In this document: positions 17,686 to 26,234 of the stretch, piece after piece
Numbering within the stretch: the first letter of the stretch is position 1
Layout of the letters: each line of letters starts with the position of its first letter
DNA from: Nannocystineae bacterium
GTDB lineage: Bacteria; Myxococcota_A; Polyangia; Haliangiales; Haliangiaceae
Direction of reading: 5' to 3'
DNA: 34,445 nt
Assembly (NCBI GenBank): GCA_007133195.1
Contig: SLNH01000085.1
Span: 1 to 34,445 of the forward strand
The notes under the pieces: generated by a model
The model's database searches: none
What the model was told of the DNA's origin: nothing
The model's input: the letters and a program-made list of their open reading frames with translations, nothing else
Translations under genes and position numbers: made by a program

Positions 17686-18042
17686 TCAGAGCTCGGCGAT
17701 GAGGCGCGGAGCGGCGAGCCGCATGAAAAACCGGCCTTTCCCGAAGTTCCCGTCCGACGCGATCATGAGCGCCAGGAAGTATTCGTCGGTGAGCATGCGC
17801 ACGATGAGCGTGAGCTTCTCGGCCTTCACCGTGAACTCCTGCAGCCCGCCGATCTCGAGGATCTCGCCGGCCTTCCTCACCTGGGTGAGGATGAAGGAAA
17901 ACTCCATGCCGATCGTGGTGATGTCAGCGCTTTCATCCTCGCGCAGATAACTGTCGACGGAGATCCCGTCCAGTCCCATGATGAGACTGCCGATCCCTCC
18001 GTCGACATCCTCGACCAGCTTCTTGAGATGCTCGGTAAACAC
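17686..18042 (-). CDS. Roadblock/LC7-domain protein (MglB-like fold)
   Basis: 118 residues from a GTG at 18042, preceded by GAGGGGGG; the frame is closed by a TAG shortly upstream. The sequence runs HLKKLVEDVDGGIGSLIMGLDGISVDSY, then MEFSFILTQVRKAGEILEIG, then EFTVKAEKLTLIVRMLTDEYFLALMIASDGNFGKGRF. This is the alternating helix/strand order of Roadblock/LC7 proteins, which dimerise and often regulate small Ras-like GTPases. The myxobacterial example is MglB, the GTPase-activating partner of the polarity switch MglA, which also controls type IV pili. No GTPase gene is in the window. It lies between aroKB and aroQ, 9 bp from aroQ. Confidence 0.8.
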   Translation of the reverse strand: MFTEHLKKLVEDVDGGIGSLIMGLDGISVDSYLREDESADITTIGMEFSFILTQVRKAGEILEIGGLQEFTVKAEKLTLIVRMLTDEYFLALMIASDGNFGKGRFFMRLAAPRLIAEL

Positions 18043-18220
18043 GGGCCCCCCCTCGATGAGGTCGCTCTACCCCTCCTACGGCGCGAGGGGCCAGCGCGCC
18101 GGCTATCCTAACAACGCGCCCGTATGCGCGCAAAGTTTCCGCCTGCCGCAGCGCACCACCACGGTCTGCGCGGAGGGGGCCAAGACCGGCTCGACGCGGG
18201 AGGCGGCCTTCGCCCCGCCA

Positions 18221-19837
18221 TTACAACGCGCGAAGGTGGGTGCGCAGGTCGTCGAGGTCCAAGCGGGTGAGCCCCGGCTCGCCGATACCGCCGACGGTGA
18301 CGAACGACAGCGCGCCGCCGCTCCGCTTTTTATCGACGCCGAGATGGGCGAGCACGTCGGCCCGAGCGAGCCAGGGGCGAACGTCGGCGTCGAGCCCAGC
18401 CGCGCGGAGCGTCTCGACCACGCGGCGCTCCAGCTCGGGGCCACATGCGCCGGCTCGCGCCGACACCCCGCACGCCGCGACGAGCCCCAGGGCCACCGCT
18501 TCCCCGTGCAAAAACTGCTCGTAGCCGGTCGCCGCCTCGATGGCGTGCCCGACCGTGTGCCCGAGGTTCAAAAGCGCGCGCTCCCCGGTGGTCTCCCGCT
18601 CGTCGCGCCCGACGACCCACGCCTTGAGCGCCGCACAGCGCCGAATGACTTCATCGATGCCCTCGGGCGCTTCCCCGCGGCCGATGGCCGGTGCGAGGGC
18701 CTCGATGCGCTCGTAGAGATCGTCGCCGCCGAGGAGCCCGTACTTGACCAGCTCGCCGAACGCCGCCCGGAGCTCACGAGCGGGCAGCGTCGCGAGCACG
18801 TCCGGATCGCACGCGACGAGCGAGGGCTGCCAAAACGCGCCCACGAGGTTCTTTCCCTCCGGCAGGTTGATACCGGTCTTGCCGCCGATGGCTGCGTCGA
18901 CCATGGCCAGGAGCGTGGTCGGCGCGTGCACGACCCTCACGCCGCGGTAGAGCACCGCTGCCGCGAACCCGCCCAGGTCCCCGACCACGCCGCCGCCGAG
19001 CGTGACGACGGCCGACCGCCTATCGAGCCCCGCGCCGGCCAGCTCTCGGCAGATCCGCTCGAGCTCCGCCGCACACTTCGACGACTCCCCGGTGGGGACC
19101 GAGACGCGGGTGACGACAAAGCCCTCGCGCGCCAGCGCTCGCTCGGCCCGGTCCGCGTAAAGCGGCGCCACGTGGTCGTCGCAGACCAGGCCCACGCGCT
19201 CGCAGTCCGAGCCCAGGGTCCCGCGGGCGAGCTCGCCGAAATCGGCCAGCGCCCCCCGGCTCACGGCGATCGGGTACGTGGCGTCGTCCAGCGAGACGAA
19301 GGCGGCCTCGCGCAGCCGATCGGGCCCGAGCGCCCGGGCGCGCTCGTGGGCCCGCGCGATGAGCGCGGCGACCATAGGCGGCTCGCGCCCGGTCGTCTCC
19401 ACCGCGACGTGGGCGCGCCGGTAGGTCGGAAGCCGCTGCCTATAAAGAGCCTCCACGTCGCGGCGCGAGCGCGCCAGGAGCGGGCGCTCGGCTGCGCCCC
19501 CGGCGCGCGCGAAAACCTCGTCCAGTGGGGCGGTCAGCGCGACGACGAGCCCCGCCTCGCGCATGCGGGCGATCTGGTCGCGGACGCACGGCGTCCCGCC
19601 GCCGGTGGCGATCACGGCGGGCGGTCCGGCCAGCACGCGCTCGAGCGCCTCGGTCTCGAGCGCTCGGAACGCCTCCTCGCCGCGCTCGGCGAACAGGGCC
19701 GGGATGCTGGCCCCGGCGGCCTCCTCCACCACGGCGTCCAGATCGACGAAGGGGAGGCCCTGCTCGGCGGCGAGCCGCTCGCCCACCGTCGTCTTGCCGG
19801 TGGCCATGAACCCGATGAGGATGATCGAGGTCGTCAT
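18221..19837 (-). CDS. aroKB: Bifunctional shikimate kinase / 3-dehydroquinate synthase (AroK-AroB fusion)
   Basis: 538 residues from an ATG at 19837 with GGAGGCG about 7 bp upstream. Residues 1-165 are shikimate kinase: Walker A GFMATGKT at 9-16, LPFVDLDAVVEE, VIATGGGTP and the lid RPLLARSRRDVEALYRQRLP. From about residue 175 it is 3-dehydroquinate synthase: VTLGGGVVGDLGGFAAAV, PTTLLAMVDAAIGGKTGIN, AAFGELVKYG and LLNLGHTVGHAIE, holding NAD- and zinc-binding residues. It thus provides steps 2 and 5 of the shikimate pathway in one polypeptide. It starts 28 bp after pilQ, the same order as the pilQ-aroK-aroB arrangement of gammaproteobacteria, but with the two aro genes fused. Confidence 0.95.
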   Translation of the reverse strand: MTTSIILIGFMATGKTTVGERLAAEQGLPFVDLDAVVEEAAGASIPALFAERGEEAFRALETEALERVLAGPPAVIATGGGTPCVRDQIARMREAGLVVALTAPLDEVFARAGGAAERPLLARSRRDVEALYRQRLPTYRRAHVAVETTGREPPMVAALIARAHERARALGPDRLREAAFVSLDDATYPIAVSRGALADFGELARGTLGSDCERVGLVCDDHVAPLYADRAERALAREGFVVTRVSVPTGESSKCAAELERICRELAGAGLDRRSAVVTLGGGVVGDLGGFAAAVLYRGVRVVHAPTTLLAMVDAAIGGKTGINLPEGKNLVGAFWQPSLVACDPDVLATLPARELRAAFGELVKYGLLGGDDLYERIEALAPAIGRGEAPEGIDEVIRRCAALKAWVVGRDERETTGERALLNLGHTVGHAIEAATGYEQFLHGEAVALGLVAACGVSARAGACGPELERRVVETLRAAGLDADVRPWLARADVLAHLGVDKKRSGGALSFVTVGGIGEPGLTRLDLDDLRTHLRAL

Positions 19838-19865
19838 GCCGCGCGCCTCCGCCCCGCCCCCGGCG

Positions 19866-22268
19866 TCACTCGCATTGCAGCACATCCCGGTTCGTGATCT
19901 TGGGCGTGAGGAAGATGAGCGCCTCGCTCTGCTCGTCGCTCTCGCGCCGGCTCTTGAAGAACCATCCGATCACCGGCAGATCGCCGAAGAAGGGGACCTT
20001 GCTGTAGTCCGTGCTCGTGTTGCGGGTGTAGATGCCGCCGATGACCGTGGTCTCCCCGTCCTCGACGAGCACGGAGGTCTGCGCTTCGTTGCGCAAGATC
20101 GTCGGATCGCCGCGCGCCCCCGTGTTCGCGAAGTCGGGCTGGTTGTTCGAGACATTGACGTCCATCGAGATCGCGCAGTCGCGCTGGGAGACGTTCGGTC
20201 TCACGCGCAGACTCAGATCGGCGTCTACGAACTGGGTTTGTACGCCCTGGGCACCGATCACCGAAATCGGCACCGACACGCCGTCGCTGATCTCCGCCTC
20301 GCTGTTGTTCTTGACCGTGACCTTCGGCGCCGACACGAGGCGCACGGTGCCCTCCTCCTCGAGCGCGGACAGGCGCAGGTTGACGTTGAAGTTGCCGTCC
20401 ACCGAGCCGAGCGACAGCCCCATCGCGCCGCCGGCGCCGGTGCCCACGGCGGCGGGGAGGTTGACGGCGAAGTCCGACGGGACCGCCCCGACGCCGGCCG
20501 TCGGCGTCTCCCCGTCGTCGGCCCCGCCGGCCGCCGCGATGCTGTTCGGAAACTGAAGGCCGGTGTCGTTCCCCGTCTCCTCGCTGGCGACGAAGCTACC
20601 ACCCCACTGGACGCCGAGCTCGCGCGCGTACGTGGACCGCGCCTCGACCACGCGCGCCTCGATCTGGATCTGCGGCGTCTGCGTGTCGAGCCTCCGCAAC
20701 AGATCGATGATGCGGCGGCGGTGGGCCGATATGTCGTTGATGATGAGCGAGTTCGTGCGCTCGTCTACCTCGAGCCTGCCGTCCGGCGACAGAAGGGCCG
20801 AGAGCTGATCGCGAGCGAGGTTCGCGTCCGCGTAGTTGAGCGTGAACACCTCGGGCTCGGGGGATTCGGTCTGGGCCATCGCCCGGAGCCTCTCGGCCTC
20901 CGCCTCGTCTTCGGCGTCGAGCTCCGCGCGAGTCGCCACCCGGATCAGGGAATCCTCGCACCGGTACCAAAGGCCCTTCGAAGCCAAGATGACCTCCATG
21001 GCCTGCACCCAGTCGATGCGGCTAAGACGCACCGTCACCGAGGCGTCGACTTCGTCGGGGACCACGATGTTCACGTCTCCGACGTCGGCGATCATCCGCA
21101 TGAGGCTATGGATGTCCACGTCGCGAAAGTCGAGATCGATCGTGCGCGGCCGGTAGTTGCACCCCTGGATGGGGGAGCTGCGCGAGGCCGTAATCGCCCC
21201 GTATCCCCCCATGCGCTGCGGTGGAAAGTCTGTGCCGTCGATCTCGACGTCGGCGTCGCCCTCCCCCTGCGGCGGAGCGTCGTCCCCGAGCTCATCGTGC
21301 GAGAGCACCGCGGGCTCCTCGTCCGAGCTCTCGCCGTCCCCGGCGCTGGCCGAGCCGCCGCGCTTGGGGAAATCGAGGTAAAGATCCGTTCCCACCTCCT
21401 CGATCTCGGCGCGCGAGGCGCGGTCGAGCTGGGCCACCACGAGCACGCGCTCGGGATCATCGGGATCCCGGTACGACGACACCGCCCGCACCGGCCCCTG
21501 AAACTCGCTGGTGTCCAGCGTCCGTTCGAGCTCCTCGGGCATCGATACGCCGGCGATGGCGACCACCACGCGGCGCTGCGTGGCTTCGATGATCTCGGCC
21601 TCCGCCGGGGCCGAGAGCGCGACGATCACGCGAGCGTGCTCTCCCGTGTCGGCGAAATCGACGTCGCGCACCCGCACCGAGGCTGAATTATCGGCCTCCT
21701 GGTCTGCGGCGTCGGCCGCGCCGGCATCGTCGGAGTCGTCCGCCCCGCCCGCAGCCTCGTTCGAGCCGCCAGCAGGCACATTCGAGCCGCCCACGTCCTC
21801 ACCCGTGTGGCGCGGCGTGAGGCGAACGTAGATGTTGTCGTCCCGGGCATTGACCTCGTAGTCCGCCACGCGCGCCAGGGGGATCGCCACGCGCACGTGG
21901 CGCCCGGCGTCTCCGCCCTCCTCCCGCGCCCCGACCTGCGCCACGGCGCGCGTGCCGACATCGAACCGCGCCACGCCGCCGCGCTCGGATGGATCCGCGT
22001 CTGGGGACAGGCGAGCGCCGGCGACATCGACGATGAGCCGTGACGGATTATCGCGGGTGTAGAGGCTGTATCGCGGCGTCTCACTTCCCGCGATGCGGAT
22101 ATAGCTCGCACCGCTCGCCCGGTCCCTTCCCTCGATTGACTCGATTTGGTTGGTTCTCTGCCCCGCGCTCTGCGCTTGCAGGTGCGGCGCCGCGAGCATC
22201 GCGAGTACGCCGACGGCGACGCCTCGCAGGCGTCGCTGCGATTTCGACCGGCTCGGGGGCTTCGACAT
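19866..22268 (-). CDS. pilQ: Type IV pilus secretin PilQ
   Basis: 800 residues from an ATG at 22268 with GAGGAG upstream. Residues 1-33 are a signal peptide (GVAVGVLAMLAAPHLQAQ). Two AMIN-like domains (roughly 45-160 and 205-310), which bind peptidoglycan, are joined by an acidic Gly-rich linker. They are followed by the secretin N0 domain (IDLDFRDVDIHSLMRMIADV), the N1 domain (NSLIINDISAHRRRIIDLLR) and the beta-barrel secretin domain (about 540-800), which ends with the family signature VPFFGDLPVIGWFF. It forms the outer-membrane gate for the pilus fibre. It is preceded by pilP (101-bp gap) and followed by aroKB (28 bp). Confidence 0.97.
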   Translation of the reverse strand: MSKPPSRSKSQRRLRGVAVGVLAMLAAPHLQAQSAGQRTNQIESIEGRDRASGASYIRIAGSETPRYSLYTRDNPSRLIVDVAGARLSPDADPSERGGVARFDVGTRAVAQVGAREEGGDAGRHVRVAIPLARVADYEVNARDDNIYVRLTPRHTGEDVGGSNVPAGGSNEAAGGADDSDDAGAADAADQEADNSASVRVRDVDFADTGEHARVIVALSAPAEAEIIEATQRRVVVAIAGVSMPEELERTLDTSEFQGPVRAVSSYRDPDDPERVLVVAQLDRASRAEIEEVGTDLYLDFPKRGGSASAGDGESSDEEPAVLSHDELGDDAPPQGEGDADVEIDGTDFPPQRMGGYGAITASRSSPIQGCNYRPRTIDLDFRDVDIHSLMRMIADVGDVNIVVPDEVDASVTVRLSRIDWVQAMEVILASKGLWYRCEDSLIRVATRAELDAEDEAEAERLRAMAQTESPEPEVFTLNYADANLARDQLSALLSPDGRLEVDERTNSLIINDISAHRRRIIDLLRRLDTQTPQIQIEARVVEARSTYARELGVQWGGSFVASEETGNDTGLQFPNSIAAAGGADDGETPTAGVGAVPSDFAVNLPAAVGTGAGGAMGLSLGSVDGNFNVNLRLSALEEEGTVRLVSAPKVTVKNNSEAEISDGVSVPISVIGAQGVQTQFVDADLSLRVRPNVSQRDCAISMDVNVSNNQPDFANTGARGDPTILRNEAQTSVLVEDGETTVIGGIYTRNTSTDYSKVPFFGDLPVIGWFFKSRRESDEQSEALIFLTPKITNRDVLQCE

Positions 22269-22369
22269 GACTGACTCCTCGACAAGGCGTTCGGCGGCCG
22301 GTGCTGCGGCGCGCGGCGCGCGCTCTCGCGCGGATGGGATCCGGCGTGGACAAAAATCAGGTCTCATCG

Positions 22370-23056
22370 CTATCTCTCCGGAAGGTCGTCCGGCAGCAGA
22401 TCGGGATCTTCGGCGTCGGGGTGGAGCAAAATGGGCTTTTCCTCCGGTTCGGTGCCCTCCTCGCGGGCGTCGTCGGCGCCGAGTGCGAGCTGCACGTAGT
22501 TCGAGCCGATGTTCGTGATAAGAGCCTTGTCCGAGCCGATGCAGTCGCCGCGGTTGACGATGTGGCTCGCGCCCTGCCGATCGCGGAACAGCGCGTAGCC
22601 CCGCGTGCCGCGAAGGACGATCCCCGTGAGCTCGAGGTCCTGGTGTGGATATGCGTCGGCGGCCGAGTTGTCCGCCCCACATAGCTCGGTGCGGAAGTCG
22701 TCGTCGTCCCGGTCGCTGCGCGGGTGATCGACGATGTAAGAGCGGAAGGGGTCCCGGTTTTCGTCCCCGTCCGGATCGCTCCTGAACGCGTCTTCGGTGA
22801 AGGGTCGGCGCAGCTCACCGGGGACCTTGTCGTAGCTGGCGAAGGCGTGGGTTTGTCCGCGCGCGGCGTCGTCCGCCTCTTCGCGCGCCTCCTCGCCGCC
22901 GCCGCTGGCGCGGCGCCCCTGGCCCGTGCGGCTCGCGAGCGGGTCGTCCTCGGGAATCCCGTCAGGGCCGCTGTCGCCACAGGCCGCCAGCACCGACGTG
23001 AAGACGACGCACGTGAGGGCCGACCTGCGGCAGCGGGCTTGGATTTCGGCCATCAT
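22370..23056 (-). CDS. pilP: Type IV pilus lipoprotein PilP
   Basis: 228 residues from an ATG at 23056 with AAGGAGG upstream (a second ATG follows directly). The lipobox LAAC ends at Cys26, so it is a lipoprotein. After a charged low-complexity stretch (about 30-70) comes the PilP beta-domain, with DPFRSYIVD, LELTGIVLRGTRGYALFRDRQG and IVNRGDCIGSDKALITNIG. PilP connects the inner-membrane PilN/PilO complex to PilQ. The C-terminus is strongly acidic. It follows pilO by 5 bp. Confidence 0.95.
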   Translation of the reverse strand: MMAEIQARCRRSALTCVVFTSVLAACGDSGPDGIPEDDPLASRTGQGRRASGGGEEAREEADDAARGQTHAFASYDKVPGELRRPFTEDAFRSDPDGDENRDPFRSYIVDHPRSDRDDDDFRTELCGADNSAADAYPHQDLELTGIVLRGTRGYALFRDRQGASHIVNRGDCIGSDKALITNIGSNYVQLALGADDAREEGTEPEEKPILLHPDAEDPDLLPDDLPER

Positions 23057-23061
23057 CGTGG

Positions 23062-23820
23062 TTACTCGCCTCCTTCGCCATCGCCGGCGACGTCGCTGCT
23101 CAGATCCTCGGGTTCGAAGGTCTCCTCCACCTCGAGATCGCCCTCGGGCGCGCGCGCCTCATCCTCGGCCGGGTCTGCGCCCCCGTCGCCACCGTCTCGA
23201 TCGTCGGACACGCCCGAGGCCGCATCTAGCTCCGCAAGCAGCCCATCTCCCCGCTGCCGAAACGTCGCGGCGGTGAACTCGGCCGCGAGCTCGAGCTCGT
23301 CGTCCTCGTCCACGTCCTGCACGGTGAGGGTGAAATCCTCGATCGTGATGACCCGCTCCGTTTCGTAGATCAGGTAGAAATACTCCATGATCTCGTAAAA
23401 GGTGCCCCGCACCTCGATCTGGACGGGCACCTTCATGTAGTCGCCGGCCTCTTCTTCGTCGCGGCGGGACCACTGGTGAAGGTGCACGCCGGAGGCCGCC
23501 GCCTGCCGCTGCAGGTGCACGAAAAACGCCGACAGCTCCGCCGCGAGTGGTAGCGAGACGAGGCTCGCGCGGAGGTTTTCCTCCAGCTCGTCGCGCTGGT
23601 CGAGCAGATCGTCGTACTTGTCCGCGCGATCTAGCAAGGACTGGTTCCTGCTCTCGAGCGACTGGTTACGGCTGGTCGCCTCGTTCACGTCGTCCCTGAG
23701 CGAGGAATAGAAAAACTGCCAGTACAGGGCGCCCAGCACGACGAGCACGAGCCCGAGGAGCGCCCCCGTCTTCGCGGGAGACTGCTTGGCGAGCGTTTCG
23801 CGGATGTCCTCGCGTGCCAT
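23062..23820 (-). CDS. pilO: Type IV pilus inner-membrane protein PilO
   Basis: 252 residues: a short cytoplasmic N-terminus, one membrane helix (about 19-38, GALLGLVLVVLGALYWQFFY), a coiled coil (about 42-90) and a ferredoxin-like periplasmic domain (KVPVQIEVRGTFYEIMEYFYLI). The last ~49 residues (204-252) form an acidic tail with about 20 Asp/Glu and only two Arg. PilO pairs with PilN to align the pilus machine across the periplasm. Its ATG shares one base with the pilN stop (TGATG), so translation is coupled. Confidence 0.96.
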   Translation of the reverse strand: MAREDIRETLAKQSPAKTGALLGLVLVVLGALYWQFFYSSLRDDVNEATSRNQSLESRNQSLLDRADKYDDLLDQRDELEENLRASLVSLPLAAELSAFFVHLQRQAAASGVHLHQWSRRDEEEAGDYMKVPVQIEVRGTFYEIMEYFYLIYETERVITIEDFTLTVQDVDEDDELELAAEFTAATFRQRGDGLLAELDAASGVSDDRDGGDGGADPAEDEARAPEGDLEVEETFEPEDLSSDVAGDGEGGE

Positions 23821-24458
23821 CAGTAGCGAACCTCGCCGGTGATCGTAAACTCGTGATAACTCACGCCCGACTCCCTGTCCTCGGCCGTGTCGCCGCCTTG
23901 CGGCACCACGTCATCGAAGTAGGCCGAGGCCTCGAGGCGTAGCGCGAGCTGGGTCATATCGGCGTCGGCGTTGGCGCCGCCGTGCAGCGTGAAACTCCCG
24001 TCGCGCTCGGAGAACTCGATGATCCAGGCGCGTTTCGGATCCCACGCGTCGTTCCACACCCGGCCGATGTTTTGCGCTGCGCGCGCGGCCGACGCCTCGT
24101 CCATGGTCGGCCGAACATCGGGCGTGAGAATTCGTGACAGCTCGTTCATCAGCCACGCCGGCGTCGCCTTCGCCTCGTTCAGCGATTCGACCGCCGCCTC
24201 CCGCGCCGCCAGCGCTTCGAGCGCGTCCTGAATCTCTTCGAAGTCTTTCGTCGCCGCCTCGAGCTCGCGGTTTTCGCGCTCGAGATCCTGGTTTGCCGCC
24301 TTCGTGACCTCGAGATCCTCCGCGAGCGGCCTGTGCACGAACACGAATACGAGCGCGCCCGTGGCCACGAGCGCGAGCATCCCCAGCCCGAGGATTTCGC
24401 GCCCGCGATCGTGGGTACGTTTGACCTTCTGCTCGGAGAGGAGGTTGATCTTGATCAT
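23820..24458 (-). CDS. pilN: Type IV pilus inner-membrane protein PilN
   Basis: 212 residues from an ATG at 24458 (MIKINLLSEQ); a longer reading frame exists but gives an Arg-rich tail overlapping pilM. INLL at residues 4-7 is the conserved peptide that docks into PilM. A membrane helix spans about 23-42 (LGLGMLALVATGALVFVFVH), followed by a coiled coil (about 48-95) and a periplasmic domain ending in SYHEFTITGEVRY. The start is 11 bp after pilM and the stop overlaps pilO by one base. Confidence 0.96.
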   Translation of the reverse strand: MIKINLLSEQKVKRTHDRGREILGLGMLALVATGALVFVFVHRPLAEDLEVTKAANQDLERENRELEAATKDFEEIQDALEALAAREAAVESLNEAKATPAWLMNELSRILTPDVRPTMDEASAARAAQNIGRVWNDAWDPKRAWIIEFSERDGSFTLHGGANADADMTQLALRLEASAYFDDVVPQGGDTAEDRESGVSYHEFTITGEVRY

Positions 24459-24469
24459 GACCGCGACCT

Positions 24470-25531
24470 TTACTTGTCGTGCGGCGCTCGAAGCGCGAGG
24501 CCCAGCCCCACGACGGCCTCCGGCGCGTGCGCGGCGAGAAACGCGCCGTCGAGATTGGGATCCAGATCGACGCGCCGCCACGCGTCCGCGACCTGAACGT
24601 CGAGGCGCGACCGGCGGGCGATGGCGCGCTGCAGGGCGCCGACCTTGGCGCCCCCCCCTGCCAGCCAGACCCTGCTCACGTTCGTCTCCCCCGCCTGCTC
24701 GAGATAAAAGTCGATCGACCGCTGCAGCTCCCCCGCCATGACCTCGGAGACCTGTTCGATGATCGGCGCCACTTCTTGCGGAATGAGCCCGCGCTCGCTT
24801 TGACTGCCGCCGACCTTATAGGCCTCCGCCTCTTCCGCTGGCGCGCCGAGCTGGCGTTGGATCTCCTCGGTGAGCGTGTTCCCGCCGACGGTCATATCCC
24901 GCGTGAACAAGCTCATGCGGTCGCGAACGATGTTGATGTTCGAGCTCGCCGCGCCGATGTTGATGAGCACCGCCGTCTCGCCGAGCGCGAGGTCGTAGTT
25001 GGCCTCGAACGCGTTTTGCGCGCTGAACGCCGCGACATCCACGACCGCGGGCGATAGGCCCGCATCGCGCACGACCGCCGCGTAGTCGTGCACGATCTGC
25101 TTTTTGGCGGCGACGAGAATCACCTCCATAAACCCCGCCGGGTTTAGCTCGCTGACCACCTCGTAATCGATCTCGAGCTCGTCGCGGGACGACGCCAAGT
25201 GGTGCTCCGCCTCGTAGGGAATCTGCTCCTCGAGCTGATCGCGGCGCATCGGAGACAGGTTGTTGATGCGCTTTATGATCACCGAAGGCCCCGAGACCGC
25301 GATGGCCACCTCTTTGCTGCGAAGCCGCAGGCGCCCCCACAGCGTCCGGATCGCGTCCACCACGGCCCCCTGGTCCATGATCGTGCCGTCCACGATCGTC
25401 TGGGGGCCGAGCGGTTCGATCCCGAACGCCAAAAGCTGCGGGCCCCGCTTGGTCGACTTAATTTGAACGACCTTCACACTGCTCGACCCGATGTCGAGGC
25501 CAATGCATTGTTTACCCTTGAAAAAACCCAT
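24470..25531 (-). CDS. pilM: Type IV pilus assembly ATPase-like protein PilM
   Basis: 353 residues, full family length. The actin-like (FtsA/SHS2) fold opens with CIGLDIGSSSVKVVQIK (phosphate 1), then AIAVSGPSVIIKRI and EEQIPYEAEHHL; LINIGAASSNINIV (phosphate 2) and VWLAGGGAKVGALQRAIARR follow. PilM is the cytoplasmic ring component that binds the PilN tail and relays signals between the pilus motors and the alignment complex. It is the first gene of the pilMNOPQ run and faces the 824-bp divergent intergenic region. Confidence 0.97.
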   Translation of the reverse strand: MGFFKGKQCIGLDIGSSSVKVVQIKSTKRGPQLLAFGIEPLGPQTIVDGTIMDQGAVVDAIRTLWGRLRLRSKEVAIAVSGPSVIIKRINNLSPMRRDQLEEQIPYEAEHHLASSRDELEIDYEVVSELNPAGFMEVILVAAKKQIVHDYAAVVRDAGLSPAVVDVAAFSAQNAFEANYDLALGETAVLINIGAASSNINIVRDRMSLFTRDMTVGGNTLTEEIQRQLGAPAEEAEAYKVGGSQSERGLIPQEVAPIIEQVSEVMAGELQRSIDFYLEQAGETNVSRVWLAGGGAKVGALQRAIARRSRLDVQVADAWRRVDLDPNLDGAFLAAHAPEAVVGLGLALRAPHDK

Positions 25532-25608
25532 GAGCTCCGGCTCGCAGGAGAGCCTGCCTGAGAACTACATTCGGTGACAGAGGACTACGCCTGAGCACCT
25601 TCTCCTAC

Positions 25609-25638
25609 ATCGTACAAGACGGGCTTCAGCCGGGGCAA
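25609..25638 (-). promoter_or_regulatory. pilM: Possible promoter of the pilM operon
   Basis: On the minus strand TTGCCC (25633-25638) and TACGAT (25609-25614) are 18 bp apart, about 80 bp before the pilM ATG. The -35 box overlaps the inverted repeat CCGGGG-N9-CCCCGG at 25630-25650, which could be an operator. Matches to consensus are moderate. Confidence 0.3.
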
Positions 25639-25650
25639 AAAATTCCCCGG
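25630..25650. repeat. Inverted repeat CCGGGG-N9-CCCCGG upstream of pilM
   Basis: A 6-bp perfect inverted repeat flanks a 9-nt A/T-rich spacer (CAAAAAATT), about 100 bp upstream of pilM. The spacing and its overlap with a possible -35 box suit a dimeric regulator site; an RNA hairpin is the alternative. Confidence 0.45.
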
Positions 25651-26159
25651 ATTTGCAAGAAACCAACGCAACATCGATGATTTAAGGTCCTTCGCGCGAG
25701 CCGCTTGGCCGCGGCGCGCGGCGGCTGCTCACGATAAGTCGTGGGCACTCGCCGGGCTCCCTGCCGAGGCCGAGGTGCCAGTCGGAGATGGACCGGAGAG
25801 CGCGGCGCCGAGCGCGCACCGTATCGGCGTTGTCAGGCGCCGCGTGTCGTCAGGACGCGCGACCACACGAAAAACAGTCAAGCGCGATCAGGTTACCACG
25901 CAAACGAACGGCAAGAACCATGATCGTGTGGCCAGGTCCCGTCGTACCCGTGCGCAGTCCCGCGCGCTTCATACCCTTTGGACACACACTTTCGCACTGC
26001 GCTCATCCCCCGCGCCCCCTCGCTCAAACCGCATGAGTCGCCCCACATCCGCGCCGCGCGAGTGACACGCCGGGCCCCGCACATGCCGGGTCATCGGTGC
26101 GCGATCAAGGCACACACGAAACGCAAACCGCGGCGCCAGGCGCTCACGCCTCCCGGGCC

Positions 26160-26181
26160 GCCGGCTGAAGGCACAGCCGGC
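26160..26181. repeat. Strong 8-bp inverted repeat upstream of the vWA lipoprotein genes
   Basis: GCCGGCTG (26160-26167) and CAGCCGGC (26174-26181) flank a 6-nt loop, AAGGCA. The hairpin lies just upstream of the candidate promoter at 26205-26234. It could be an operator, or the terminator of a short transcript, although no T-tract follows at once. Confidence 0.5.
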
Positions 26182-26204
26182 CTGCCGCGGCGCCACCATC
26201 GCGA

Positions 26205-26234
26205 TTGTTTTGCGGCACCGCCGCGCGCTAGAAT
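26205..26234 (+). promoter_or_regulatory. Candidate sigma-70-type promoter of the first vWA lipoprotein gene
   Basis: TTGTTT (26205-26210) and TAGAAT (26229-26234) are separated by 18 bp. The -10 box matches TATAAT at 5 of 6 positions and sits in otherwise very G/C-rich DNA. It would give a leader of about 115 nt before the ATG at 26356. Confidence 0.4.

Noticed and set aside
17978-19897. Plus-strand open frame of 639 codons opposite aroKB
   Set aside because: Shadow of the shikimate fusion gene; no known motif.
19563-21686. Plus-strand open frame of 707 codons across aroKB and pilQ
   Set aside because: It lies opposite two conserved genes and has no domain or ribosome-binding site.
25532-25990. 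Sigma-54 promoter for pilM
   Set aside because: GG and GC elements were seen but never with the required 10-nt spacing.
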